From the NCBI RefSeq assembly GCF_003258355.1, contig NZ_QKPO01000008.1:62001-126000 (forward strand): DNA of 64,000 nt, given 5' to 3'. Of this stretch, positions 37,167-47,000 are shown one piece after another. The position numbers and the translations under genes are program-made. The DNA is from Confluentibacter sediminis. GTDB lineage: Bacteria > Bacteroidota > Bacteroidia > Flavobacteriales > Flavobacteriaceae. The notes beneath the pieces are model-generated. The model was not told the origin of the DNA. It searched no databases and was given only the letters and a program-made list of their open reading frames with translations. Each line of letters opens with the position of its first letter. Within the stretch, counting starts at the first letter, position 1.

Positions 37167-37490
37167 TTATTTTTAAAATCTTATAATTTTTTCAAAACTA
37201 AGTCCATAATTAAAAGAAATAAAACTTTAATGGTATACAAATGGTATACAAACGGTATACGATAGCGTCTATTTTGTAGTTTATTTAAATAAAATATTTT
37301 TAACTACCTAATAGCTTGCAAAAAATGATTAAAAGGATCTTCGTCAAATTTTAGGTTATGCAATTTAGATAACACACATTTTTTATTAAGAGATCAAAAT
37401 CGGCTCTTAAATACTTTTTTATTCTATATACAATACCTTCTACCTCTCCATTGCTTCAAATGGAAATAAGATAGGACAGGACAAAACAAA
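37167..37490. other. 320-bp gap left of the island repeat
   Basis: No gene. Near 37230-37262 a short sequence (ATGGTATACAA then ACGGTATACGA) contains a GGTATAC word three times at 10-11-bp spacing. Otherwise featureless. Confidence 0.4.
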
Positions 37491-37553
37491 AAACCTTGCA
37501 AATCATAGGATTTGCAAGGTTTATAACTTTTTATAAATTTACTTAGTAACCTC
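37491..37553. repeat. Island boundary repeat, left copy
   Basis: Begins with a perfect 12-bp stem (AAACCTTGCAAA / TTTGCAAGGTTT) around TCATAGGA, followed by ACTTTTTATAAATTTACTTAGTAACCTC in two abutting parts. The same 63-64-nt unit recurs at 42399-42462 with the loop TCATAGGA unchanged and most other positions identical. The two copies are in direct orientation about 4.9 kb apart and bound a segment with an integrase fragment. The hairpin followed by T-rich sequence could also act as a terminator. Confidence 0.7.
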
Positions 37554-37833
37554 TTAAAACCATGTCCATCATATCTATTCAATCCATCCCAAGTGCCAAT
37601 CTATAACAAATTTTCAGAATCTTGAAAAATAGTGTTTACAGAACTGTTGGAAAGACCATTTGTATTATCTAATTGCTCAGTGGAATATTTAGACTCAAAA
37701 GAATTGGACTTATCAATAGGATTGTCTTTAACATAAGACTGCTCTTTTTGGTTTTTGATAAAATATTTAAAGCAGATTGTTCAGGCTTTATACTACAACC
37801 AATAAATGATAAAAAATAATTGCTATTAGTAAT
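37554..37833 (-). pseudogene. N-terminal stump of a hybrid two-component propeller sensor
   Basis: On the - strand a lipoprotein-like start (NYFLSFIGCSIKPEQSALNI) is followed after a frameshift by LSNSSVNTIFQDSENLL, a stop codon, then IGTWDGLNRYDGHGFK. This is the first Reg_prop beta-propeller repeat of the hybrid two-component/AraC sensors that control glycan-utilisation loci. Homology ends exactly at the boundary repeat (37553), so the rest of the gene was lost at that junction. The sensor is dead. Confidence 0.65.
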
Positions 37834-38061
37834 TGACTAGACTTCAAAACTAAATTCGATTGATTAAAAATTAAAGAAAAAACAACAATTCAGACAATTG
37901 TCATACTCTAAAACAAGAATACGAATTTAAAAAAATATTGTTTGATTTTTATTGATTATTTAAAAATACAGAGCAAAAACCGTAGTGCATTTATAAAAAG
38001 TTATGTATACTGCAAAATAATAGTAACCACTAAACAATATAAATGCACTACGGGTTAAGTT

Positions 38062-38625
38062 TTAGAAAAAGAAATAACCAACAGATAGTTGAAATACGCC
38101 GTTTTTATTCTTACTAGAAGAATTATCTAATTTATTAATATCAGTTAATCCCAGATTATATCTTGCACCAAAATTAAGTCCATTGTTAAGTTTATAGCCT
38201 AAGCCAAAATTAACACCAAAATCAAAAGTATTAAACGAATCTTTTACATCTGTCTTATTATTTTTAGCAGAAAGTAAAAAACCTATTTGAGGTCCAGCTT
38301 CAACACTCAATCCTTTTGTTAAATAATATTTTCCCATTAAAGGAATGTTTAGATAACTTAATGCAGTTAAGGGAATCGTATTCTCATTGGAACCAAATCC
38401 CTGACCAGAATACATTAATTCAGGTTGAAAAGAAAATTTTTTGGAAATGATAATTTCTGACAAAACACCAAAATTAAATGATGTTACGATATCAGTACCT
38501 TCGACATTATCTCCGCTGACAGATGCAAAGTTTAAACCTCCTTTAGCACCAAATTTAATTTTTTGGGCATTAACATTTGTAAATCCTAAAACTGTAACAA
38601 CAGCTAGTAATAAAATTTTTTTCAT
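38062..38625 (-). CDS. PorT-like outer-membrane beta-barrel protein
   Basis: 187 aa. Signal peptide to about residue 20 (LGFTNVNAQ), then KIKFGAKGGLNFASVSGD, alternating strands throughout, PELMYSGQGFG, YYLTKGLSVEAGPQIGFLLSAK and a final aromatic VGYFFF, as in small eight-stranded barrels of the OMP_b-brl family. Function of such proteins is mostly unknown. It lies inside the repeat-bounded island, preceded on the same strand by an AraC-type relic and the immunity/Rhs genes. Length is normal. Confidence 0.82.
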   Translation of the reverse strand: MKKILLLAVVTVLGFTNVNAQKIKFGAKGGLNFASVSGDNVEGTDIVTSFNFGVLSEIIISKKFSFQPELMYSGQGFGSNENTIPLTALSYLNIPLMGKYYLTKGLSVEAGPQIGFLLSAKNNKTDVKDSFNTFDFGVNFGLGYKLNNGLNFGARYNLGLTDINKLDNSSSKNKNGVFQLSVGYFFF

Positions 38626-38713
38626 AAAAAGTGATTTTAATTATTTAAATACAAAATTCAAATAAGAAAAATCAGTAAAGGTTTCAAAAACTTAAAAATG
38701 TATAAAATGGCAC

Positions 38714-38790
38714 TTATTTGCTGGTATTTTTATATTCATTTGGTGTCTGACCAGTAACTTTTTTAAAAGCTTTATAATAAGCCGTACTTA
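38714..38790 (-). pseudogene. C-terminal end of an AraC-type HTH protein
   Basis: The - strand reads LSTAYYKAFKKVTGQTPNEYKNTSK and a stop, the last 25 residues or so of an AraC-family domain (FKK..G.TP.EY is the signature). No upstream frame continues it. Hybrid two-component sensors end in such a domain, so this and the stump at 37554 might derive from related genes, but they are not collinear. Confidence 0.6.
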
Positions 38791-38847
38791 ATTTTATTTA
38801 AATACAGCTTGTATTGTTTTATTGAATTACTTTTATTATTTAATATG

Positions 38848-38870
38848 CTTCGAAGTTGCAAACTTCGAAG
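38848..38870. repeat. Perfect inverted repeat
   Basis: CTTCGAAGTT and AACTTCGAAG flank a GCA loop. It lies 63 nt past the stop of the candidate immunity gene. A third CTTCGAAG occurs at about 38907. No T-run follows on either strand, so it is not a typical terminator. Confidence 0.55.
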
Positions 38871-38932
38871 AGCTGGCGAAGCTTTCTATTTTTGTCTTAT
38901 TATTGCTTCGAAGTCATAGAATGCACAGCTGG

Positions 38933-39388
38933 TTATATACTGTTTAATTTCACAAAAACGTCTTCCTCTGTTTCAAAATATAACTTTACATCATAGTCTT
39001 CTTTTAACAATTCGTAATCTTGGACATGGTCGATAAAAGTCTTGTAACCCCAAGGATAAAAGCTAGCTTTGTTTATCATAAATAAGCTCACATCTGTTAC
39101 AACTAAATAATCACTATCTAAAGATTCTATACCAACAAAAGATTCATTTAATCCACTAGAATACAATAATTTTCCATCTACTAAGGAAAAAATCACTATC
39201 ATCCACCACATATTAACTACTACAACACCATCCTTTTCAAAAGGAATTGCTGAGGAATAACCTTCAAAAAGGTACTTCTTATCATTAATAGATAGCAAGT
39301 GATAATCGTCTTGTTTACTATTATTTAAAAAAAGAAAATCATAATTGTAATCTATTTCTTTTTTTGTCTCTTCAAAACTATATTCCAT
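38933..39388 (-). CDS. Candidate immunity protein of the Rhs toxin
   Basis: 151 aa, acidic, cytoplasmic, no signal peptide. Family not recognised. It is rich in aromatic and acidic residues (DYNYDFLFLNNSKQDDYH, DDVFVK near the end) like many small immunity proteins that bind a toxin surface. It begins 5 nt after the stop of the Rhs gene on the same strand, the standard place for the cognate immunity gene of a polymorphic toxin. The role is inferred from position and size alone. Confidence 0.55.
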   Translation of the reverse strand: MEYSFEETKKEIDYNYDFLFLNNSKQDDYHLLSINDKKYLFEGYSSAIPFEKDGVVVVNMWWMIVIFSLVDGKLLYSSGLNESFVGIESLDSDYLVVTDVSLFMINKASFYPWGYKTFIDHVQDYELLKEDYDVKLYFETEEDVFVKLNSI

Positions 39389-39393
39389 AACTT

Positions 39394-41661
39394 TTACTTG
39401 TCTGTTTTCTTTAACGCCTCATTTCCTGCTTCTACAGCCTGAATTACTAGCTCTTTTATTTTTGGACCTAATTCTTTTTTATTTACTTCAGGAATGGAAA
39501 AAGAAGTCAAACGGGGAATTTCTTCTCCTTTATCTATTATAAAGTTAACGTTTACCTTTGTTCCGTCTGCTAATGTTACTTGTTTTTTAAATATTTCACC
39601 AAACTCATTAGTTATTCTTTTGCCAACTTCAGTTCCTTCATCAAAAGCTTTAACTGCTAATCGTGCCATATCTTCAGTAGTTTCAAGCCCATTTTCTTTA
39701 ACCCTTTTACTTCTTATAAGTGATTTAGCCATATTCTCAATTTCTCTCATACTCATCTTTGACAAATCTTTTAGTACAGTACTTCCTTCTCCAAGAGCGT
39801 AATTTAGCTTTCCAATCGGTATAACAAACTTTTGGACAGCTCTAGAATTAGTTATTCCTTTTATTACAAGTTTAACCCCATTAGCTAAATCATCACCCAC
39901 TGCTGGCCCCGGATACGGTTCATCTAACAATATATTCCATGTAATAGCAGTAGTTTCATTAGCTATTTCGGTTGCTGTAGCTAGATTCAACATAACCCAA
40001 GTAAAAAAGGCTACACCTCCTTCGTATAATGCTGCAATACCTGTTGAAGCTAATATACCTATTACTGCACCATCACTTGCTCCACTTTGATGAATTCGCA
40101 TTTCATTATTTACAAACTCTCTCTTTTGAGCACCTTCTAATCCTCTTATATCAGCTACAGCCTCTGTCCCTTGTCTAATTGCTCCAAGTGGGTATGGCTG
40201 GTACTCAAGTCCTTCAAGTTCAACCCCATCAATAACCCTGTTTTCGCTAAATGCATATGGAGAGTTATAAGCATATCTTCTAGATAACGGGTCAACCGTA
40301 AAAAACCTCCCCACCCTAGGGTCATGCATCCTAAAAGTATAGTTCAAGCTATTCCCTTCCCCTTTAATCTCGTCATCTTTCTCCTGTCCCTGAAAACCGT
40401 AACGGTATTCAGGCGTGTTGTCATGCCTATTGGGCAGCAGCATACCGAAGGGGTAATAATCATTATATGTAAGAACGTCCGCAGTAAAGTTAGTAAAATT
40501 AAGTGGGTCTGCCACAATTTTTCGATCACTTACCACACTTAATACGTTGCCTAAATGGTTACTCAGCTCGTAACGTTTATCGCCCACCAGTCTGGCATAG
40601 GTATTTGGTGCTTCTGGCGTGGCACTAAATGGTTCTATTTTAGCTAATAACTTGCCTCCAGGTTTGATGTGTAACCCTGGTTTCAACAAAATGATGTTAC
40701 CTGCCTTTAACACAAGATCTCCTGTTTTTTCTACCGTATAAATAGCAGGGTTACCGGCAACCACAATATCCTGTTGGGCCTGAACCAGTTTTGTAGTGTT
40801 CAGCGTCCCATTTAACAAGGTCTCATTAAACGAGCCTTGCAAGTTTTTATCTTCTATACCCAAACGCGCACTGCCATAGATGTGGTGTTCTTTAAGGGTC
40901 ACCGTTTTATTGGCAGTAACATTACTAATATTAGATTCATTGGTTTCGTAAACCGCCAATACATTGCCCTGGGCATCGCGTGCATACAGCGTAGTAATAT
41001 CATCGGGTAATACGGTTTTGGCGATACGGTTGCCTAAACCATCATAAGTGAATTTAATTACTTGTGCCCCGCCATTTTTTGTAATGCTGGCTACTTTGCC
41101 GTCTACACGCCATTCTATCAGGTCGATACCTTCAGCGGCATCGGATATTAATTGCCCTATATCGTCATACACATAATTATCCAAGGCTTGTCCGCTATCG
41201 ATATCCGTGCTAAAATTACCATCTAAAGCGGAGCTTACTTCTTGTACAGAACGTAGTCTGTTATTCAGTTTTTTACCTTCGGAATCTACATGGTACTTAT
41301 AGTCAAAATCATCCATGGGGATAACTGTCCCCGAACTGTTTACGGCACTTCTTTTTAGACTATCTAAATTTCCATTTCTATCATAACTATAAGAACTTTT
41401 ATAGTTTTCATTACCAGATGCATCATAGCCTTGCATGGCTTTGATACGGTTAAGCTGATCGTAAGCATAATTGTTTATTTGTGTACCCAGTGCTAATGCG
41501 TTAAGACCAGCTATATCGGTCGCCATTTGTTTGATATTACCGTTATACAGGTTTTTTATATTGGCAGGTGCATTGTTGTTGGTATTCACAAAAGCGTTTA
41601 TAGTACCGATAGAGGCGTAATCGTTCTCCTCTGTGGTATTGTTGGTATTATAGCCAACCAT
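39394..41661 (-). CDS. Rhs/YD-repeat protein, N-terminally truncated, with C-terminal toxin-like domain
   Basis: 755 aa from the first ATG. YD repeats fill residues 1 to about 270 (YAYDQLNRIKAMQGYDASGN, YVYDDIGQLISDAAEG, FTYDGLGNRIAKTV). The Rhs core ends with YRYGFQGQEKDDEIKG and MHDPRVGRFFTVDPLSRRYA (about 445-465). The next 280 residues differ in character: a hydrophobic region (about 525-560), then a charged helical domain to the C-terminus (MSMREIENMAKSLIRSKRV, FGEIFKKQVTLADGTKVNVN). Rhs proteins normally have a signal and a shell of 1500 or more residues, so this is the tail of a larger gene cut near 41720, where an in-frame stop lies. Base composition is visibly richer in G+C than its neighbours. 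No known toxin motif found. Confidence 0.8.
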   Translation of the reverse strand: MVGYNTNNTTEENDYASIGTINAFVNTNNNAPANIKNLYNGNIKQMATDIAGLNALALGTQINNYAYDQLNRIKAMQGYDASGNENYKSSYSYDRNGNLDSLKRSAVNSSGTVIPMDDFDYKYHVDSEGKKLNNRLRSVQEVSSALDGNFSTDIDSGQALDNYVYDDIGQLISDAAEGIDLIEWRVDGKVASITKNGGAQVIKFTYDGLGNRIAKTVLPDDITTLYARDAQGNVLAVYETNESNISNVTANKTVTLKEHHIYGSARLGIEDKNLQGSFNETLLNGTLNTTKLVQAQQDIVVAGNPAIYTVEKTGDLVLKAGNIILLKPGLHIKPGGKLLAKIEPFSATPEAPNTYARLVGDKRYELSNHLGNVLSVVSDRKIVADPLNFTNFTADVLTYNDYYPFGMLLPNRHDNTPEYRYGFQGQEKDDEIKGEGNSLNYTFRMHDPRVGRFFTVDPLSRRYAYNSPYAFSENRVIDGVELEGLEYQPYPLGAIRQGTEAVADIRGLEGAQKREFVNNEMRIHQSGASDGAVIGILASTGIAALYEGGVAFFTWVMLNLATATEIANETTAITWNILLDEPYPGPAVGDDLANGVKLVIKGITNSRAVQKFVIPIGKLNYALGEGSTVLKDLSKMSMREIENMAKSLIRSKRVKENGLETTEDMARLAVKAFDEGTEVGKRITNEFGEIFKKQVTLADGTKVNVNFIIDKGEEIPRLTSFSIPEVNKKELGPKIKELVIQAVEAGNEALKKTDK

Positions 41662-41908
41662 CTCAACCCCAAAAAGTGGAAAAAAGGGTAATTGATACTC
41701 ATTGGCATAGGTTTAACACTTGGGCAAACGTGCTAGCATTATTGGAGTGAATGTTAAAGACATGAAAATCAATATTGAAGACACCTAAAGTCAAGACATT
41801 ATGAGAACAAGAATGGAGACAAAACACTTTATGATTATTTCATTATCAAATTAATTTAAATAATGGTTTAACAACAAAAAAACGCACAAATCCTATAATT
41901 ATCAATGC

Positions 41909-41940
41909 TTTATAAATTTTTATAAATTTACTTAGTCATC
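41909..41940. repeat. Partial third copy of the island repeat
   Basis: TTTATAAATTTTTATAAATTTACTTAG matches the second half of the boundary repeats at 37491 and 42399 but lacks the intact hairpin. It directly follows the stop of the integrase fragment on the - strand. Confidence 0.5.
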
Positions 41941-41950
41941 GGGCAGTGAT

Positions 41951-42220
41951 TTATTCTCCCTTGAATTTCAAATCTTGGTAACATTGAAATAATTGAGTGT
42001 GCGTTTGGTCTAAATATAAATTTATTTGTCTGGCTTCACTGGAAGTTCCTTTTGCACTTTTCTTTGTAGCATCCCAAATGGATATATCAATTTTTCGCTT
42101 AAGGCTTAAGTTCACTCGTTTACCATCAACAGTAATTCTGGCATAAAGTAATGCCTGTCCACCTCTCATATTTTTTTTGTCCGTCCAAAAAAGTATGGAA
42201 AAAGTGTTTGTGTTCCTCAT
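41951..42220 (-). pseudogene. N-terminal fragment of a tyrosine recombinase (integrase)
   Basis: 89 aa: TNTFSILFWTDKKNMRGGQALLYARITVDGKRVNLSLKRKI is the arm-site DNA-binding domain at the start of Bacteroidota tyrosine recombinases. The normal protein is about 400 aa; the core-binding and catalytic R..H.RY domains are missing. The start is intact and the frame ends at FKGE followed by a stop next to the partial repeat at 41909. It is evidence that the island was once mobile. Confidence 0.75.
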
Positions 42221-42398
42221 AGTTGTCGTCTTTAAATTATAAAAAAATTATCAGAAAGAAAGTCAAATCAACTATACTAATTCAATAAACAAAATTTTCA
42301 AAAGTGTCCGTTCGAACTGACACTTTGAAGTTTAACTGTCGAATAGCTACCATTTAAATTCAAAACAAATCAAATTAAATGATGGTCTAAAAACCAAG

Positions 42399-42480
42399 AA
42401 ACCGTGCAAATCATAGGATTTGTACGGTTTTCTAACTTTTTACAAGTTTACTTAGTGACCTCGACTGGATTCAAACCTTA
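42399..42480. repeat. Island boundary repeat, right copy, with tRNA-like 3' end
   Basis: Bases 42399-42430 form a 12-bp stem with one G-U pair around TCATAGGA; TTTACTTAGTGACCTC follows, as in the left copy. The copy then continues into CGACTGGATTCAAACC (42463-42478), which on the - strand reads GGTTTGAATCCAG, a T-arm-like sequence, followed by TCGAGGTCAC as in a tRNA acceptor 3' strand. No other tRNA parts are present. Integrases commonly use tRNA 3' ends as attachment sites, so this may be an old att site. Confidence 0.55.
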
Positions 42481-42679
42481 CGATTTTATCCCAATATTTA
42501 AAGGGACTATGCTAAATTCTATGTTTTATGTTGACGAATTGTGAATTCTATATAATACTCAATGTTTCTTTTTAATATATCGCCTAGTACAAATATATAT
42601 AAAAAAGCAATCTTAAAAGATTCGATTTTTTTGTGTTAAGTAGTAAATTTAAATGTCTAATTAAGCTTATTTGGATAGA

Positions 42680-44029
42680 TTAGACATGGTGAATACCCTT
42701 AGTTTTTTTTAGCCCTAACTTATGTCCAGAAATAGCATAGTACAAAATGATAATGTAACAAGGCAATAAAATCCAATAGCCTTTAGTGGCAGCTTGAGCA
42801 GTTGCTAAAACCTCACTCATACCTTGAGCTATTAAATCTGCTTTATTTCCGTCTACCAATCTTCCGTACAATGGTGGGATTATTGCACCTCCAGAAATAG
42901 CCATAATTAACAAGGCTGAAGCCGTTTTGGTATATTTCCCTAGACCTTTTAATGTTAAAGGCCATACAGCTGGCCAAACCAATGCATTTGCAACCCCTAA
43001 GGCCGCTACAAATAAAACAGATGTAAATCCAGTTGTAAACACAATACAAAAAGACAAGACAATACCAGTTATAGCACTTGCCTTTAAAGCCGTAGTCTGA
43101 CTAATAACCTTTGGAATTAAAATAGCACCCAAAGCGTAGGTTGCTACCATAGCCATTAAGGTATATGTTGTGAAAAATCTAGCATCTGCCGCAGGAATTC
43201 CTAAAGAAATCCCATAAGCTATAATGGTATCTCCTGCAATAACTTCAACACCAACATACATAAATAATGTTAAAACACCCAACCACAAGTGTGGAAATTG
43301 AAAAATACTGGTTTTTGCGATAGCTCCATCCTTGGCTTCTTCAATAGGTTCAGCTTCTACATGTGGTAAAGGCGCCTTTAATATTAATAAGCCCAATACA
43401 ACCAACACAACAGTCATAACAATATAAGGTGTTACAACACTATCTGCCATAGTATCTAGTAATTGCACCTTCTCAGACGTAGTAACAGTGCTTAATTTCT
43501 CTTTAATTTCGTCTATACCCGATAATAGAAGCGTTCCAAAAATCAATGAGCCTAAAGCGCCCGCTACTTTATTGGCTATACCCATAATAGCAATACGTTT
43601 TGCAGCACTTTCAATAGGACCTAATATGGTAATATATGGGTTTGAAGCAGTTTGTAATAAGGTCATTCCCGCTCCTTGAATAAAGATTCCAGATAGAAAC
43701 ATCCAATAGGTTCTGGCTTCTGCTGCTGGAATAAATACCAGCGCACCCAATGCCATGATAAACAAGCCTAAAGACATACCTTTTCTATAACCTATTTTTG
43801 ATAAGATATAGGATGCGGGCAAGGCCATAACGACAAAAGAAATATAAGAAGCCGAGGCTACTAAAAATGATTGAGCAGAGGTTAATTCGCTTATGGTTTT
43901 CATAAATGGGATTAACGCTCCATTAATCCATGTGACAAATCCAAAAATGAAAAATAGTCCTGCTATAATCATTATAGGAACTAAGGTGTTATTTTTTTTT
44001 TGGACTGATGCTTGGCTATTATTCGACAT
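42680..44029 (-). CDS. FucP-type sugar MFS transporter
   Basis: 449 aa, 12 membrane helices. The N-terminal ALFFIFGFVTWINGALIPFMK-like block (here GLFFIFGFVTWINGALIPF, residues about 20-38) and YRKGMSLGLFIMALGALVFIPAAE are typical of the FucP/GluP proton-sugar symporter family, which takes up fucose, glucose, galactose or related sugars. It lies 28 nt after the large FG-GAP protein gene, on the same strand as SusC/SusD, so it likely imports the sugar released by the locus enzymes. Specificity is not readable from the sequence. Confidence 0.88.
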   Translation of the reverse strand: MSNNSQASVQKKNNTLVPIMIIAGLFFIFGFVTWINGALIPFMKTISELTSAQSFLVASASYISFVVMALPASYILSKIGYRKGMSLGLFIMALGALVFIPAAEARTYWMFLSGIFIQGAGMTLLQTASNPYITILGPIESAAKRIAIMGIANKVAGALGSLIFGTLLLSGIDEIKEKLSTVTTSEKVQLLDTMADSVVTPYIVMTVVLVVLGLLILKAPLPHVEAEPIEEAKDGAIAKTSIFQFPHLWLGVLTLFMYVGVEVIAGDTIIAYGISLGIPAADARFFTTYTLMAMVATYALGAILIPKVISQTTALKASAITGIVLSFCIVFTTGFTSVLFVAALGVANALVWPAVWPLTLKGLGKYTKTASALLIMAISGGAIIPPLYGRLVDGNKADLIAQGMSEVLATAQAATKGYWILLPCYIIILYYAISGHKLGLKKTKGIHHV

Positions 44030-44057
44030 ATTTATTATATTATTATTAATTTATTTT

Positions 44058-47000
44058 TTACTTGTTTATTTTAATAATCTGTAACTTATCATTATTATTA
44101 GCTACTACCATAAATTCATTATTTCCACTTTTTAATGTTCTTATTTTTTTAGCATCATTATTAATAAAAAGTCCGCTTTCACTAACACTTTTTGGTGAAA
44201 AACCACCTTTTCCATCTCCTTCCATTAAAAGCCCTGTTCCAGCATCATTCCTAGGAGTTTCAATTTCAAAACAAAATAAATTACCTATTGTAAGTACATC
44301 TAAATTTCCATCGTCATTAAAGTCCTTTATCAAAATATCATTAATGTTAGAAACCTGGGCTTGTACAGGTAATGGTGTTAGTTTAAAATGACCATTGCCC
44401 AAATTTTCTACATATAAGGATGCAAAAGTATTTGTCACAAAATGTAATGCCTTTTCTAAATTGTCTTCACCATATACTTCATCTATTTTCAATGAAGCAA
44501 ATACATCATATTTTTTAAATTCTTTTTTAAGATTAGGTATTTGTTGTGAAGAACATGAAAAACCTCTTAATGGATAGTGATTATCTTTATTGTAATAACC
44601 TAAAACTAAATCATTACTTCCATTTTTATCAAAATCAGAATAATAAATATCAAATGGTTTTTCTTCAGATGTTTTATACTTATTGTTCAAACCTAAATTT
44701 CCAACAATAAAATCTATATCCCCATCATTATCAAAGTCTCCTTTATTAATGCTAAACCACCAACCAGATGTGTTTTTAAAATCTTCCAAAATGGTCTTTG
44801 AGAGTTTTCCTTCTGTATTTTTAAAAACAGTTATTGGCATCCATTCTCCTACAACTATCAAATCTGTGTCGCCATCATTATCATAATCGACCCAAATAGC
44901 ATCAGTAACCATTCCAATATTTTCTAGTTCAGGAGCTAACTCTTCTGTTTTATTGACTAATCTTCCGTTTTCATTTTTAAAAAACATACTAGACGCTGGC
45001 ATTGGGTATTTGTGTGGTGTATGCCTACCTCCAACAAAAAGATCCATGTCTCCATCGTTATCATAATCAATTGCTTTAACAACCGATCCACTTATGGCAT
45101 CTGCGTAATTAAATTCTACTTTATTAAAATTTCCAGAACCATCATTTATATATAAACGATCTAAGTAATGTGGATCATTTTCTTCATATTGATTTCCTCC
45201 ACTAACAACATATAAGTCTTGATATCCATCACCGTTAATATCAACAAACAAAGCATCAACATCTTCATAATCTTTTTCTTTTTCCCAAAGTGCTTCAGAA
45301 CTCTTTGAGAAATTCCCATCTTTATCTTGAATGTATAAAACAGCATTATAACCAAATGCTCCTCCAATAAAAACATCTTCTAAACCATCATTATTAACAT
45401 CTGAAACTGCTAGTGCAGGACCAATTTCAGACAACTTATGCGGTAATAATACCTGAAAATTATAATCGTCAAAATTATTTTCTTTATGGTTGAATTTAAT
45501 GGTTGAAAGCTCTGCATAATCAGTAAAAATAGGCTGATTTTCCTCTTTTATTAAACTTTCCTTTGCATCTATTGCTTTGTCGTTAGATAATTTTATGGTC
45601 TGATTTATTGACGGATTATAAAGCTTAGATTGTTTTAAATTAGGCCAAACAACAACTAAACTATCTACAGTTTTATTACTACCTAGACCAAAATGTATAT
45701 ATGGTTCGCTTGTAGAAAACATGCCTCTTGCACTTGTAGTTTCTACAAATTGGCTTTTTCCAGATCCGTAATAAATAGTCGCCTTGGCACCGAAAACAGA
45801 GGTTTTTTTATTATCTGTTAATATTACCCTTAAGAAATTATTTTTTGAATTATTTTTAAGAACATGGGCTATTTCATCAACATTGTTTACTACAATATCT
45901 AAGTCACCATCATTATCTAAGTCACCATAAGCAGCTCCACTTGAAAACGTTTTTTTATCAATACCCCAATCATCAGATACATCTTGTAACTGATAACCAT
46001 TAATGTTTTTGAATAGCTTATTTTGTAATTTAGTGGATGGGTACATATTTGCCATTTCCTTATAATCAACAACATCCCATATTTTTGAATACTCAATATT
46101 ACCATTGAGTTTTAAATACTCTTGTAATTTTTTACTTATATATAACTTAATTTTATAGTCGGCATCGGTATTTCTTATATCTCTTAATAGACCATTTGTT
46201 ACAAAAATATCCTTTAGACCGTCATTATCGAAATCTGCCATTAATGGTGTCCAACTCCAATCGGTACTTGAAACCCCCGCTAATTGTGCGATTTCACTAA
46301 AAGTTCCATTGCCATTATTTATTTGCAATGCATTATACATGTATTGATAGTTCCAACCCTTGTCAACAACCTTCCAAAATTTATCAGGATTCATTCCACT
46401 CATATTAGACTTTAGCCTAAAATTGTCATTTGCCACCATATCTACTGTATAAAGATCCAACAGTAAATCATTATTCAAATCGGCAGCATCAATCCCCATA
46501 CTATAATAAGAGGTATGCTTATATGCGGTATTAGATGTGTTCTTAAAAGTTTTATTACCTTGATTTATATATATGACATCTGGAGCATCAAAATCATTAG
46601 CCACGGCTATATCTGGATATCCATCCTTGTTAAAATCGCCAACAGTAACAGCATTTGCGTATGATGGACTTATTACGCTAGCAGATTCTGACACGTCATA
46701 AAATATTCCGTCTTTATTTTCATACAAACGCGGTGCATATTGAGCAGATGTTAAATCTCCTTTATCCAATAAGGACTTGTATTTTGAATACATCCCTGGA
46801 TTGGGAGGTTGGCGTAGTAAAAAAACATCTAGATCGCCATCTAAATCATAATCTAAAAAGACTGCTCCACGTGTTCTTGTAGTATCTCCAAGACCAACCT
46901 TTTGAGCTACTTCAGTAAATTTATTATTTCCTTTGTTTATATATAATCTATTTCTTCTCCATTCTGGTTTATCATCATATAGTTCTTTAGTAACGTAAAT

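Noticed and set aside
42457-42480. A tRNA gene
   Set aside because: Only a T-arm-like and acceptor-like stretch is present; no D-arm, anticodon arm or 5' acceptor strand is found.
42680-44029. Naming the transporter fucP and linking it to the fucose in the exopolysaccharide
   Set aside because: The family also transports glucose, galactose and other sugars, and the synthesis and utilisation loci are separated by an island; specificity cannot be read from sequence.
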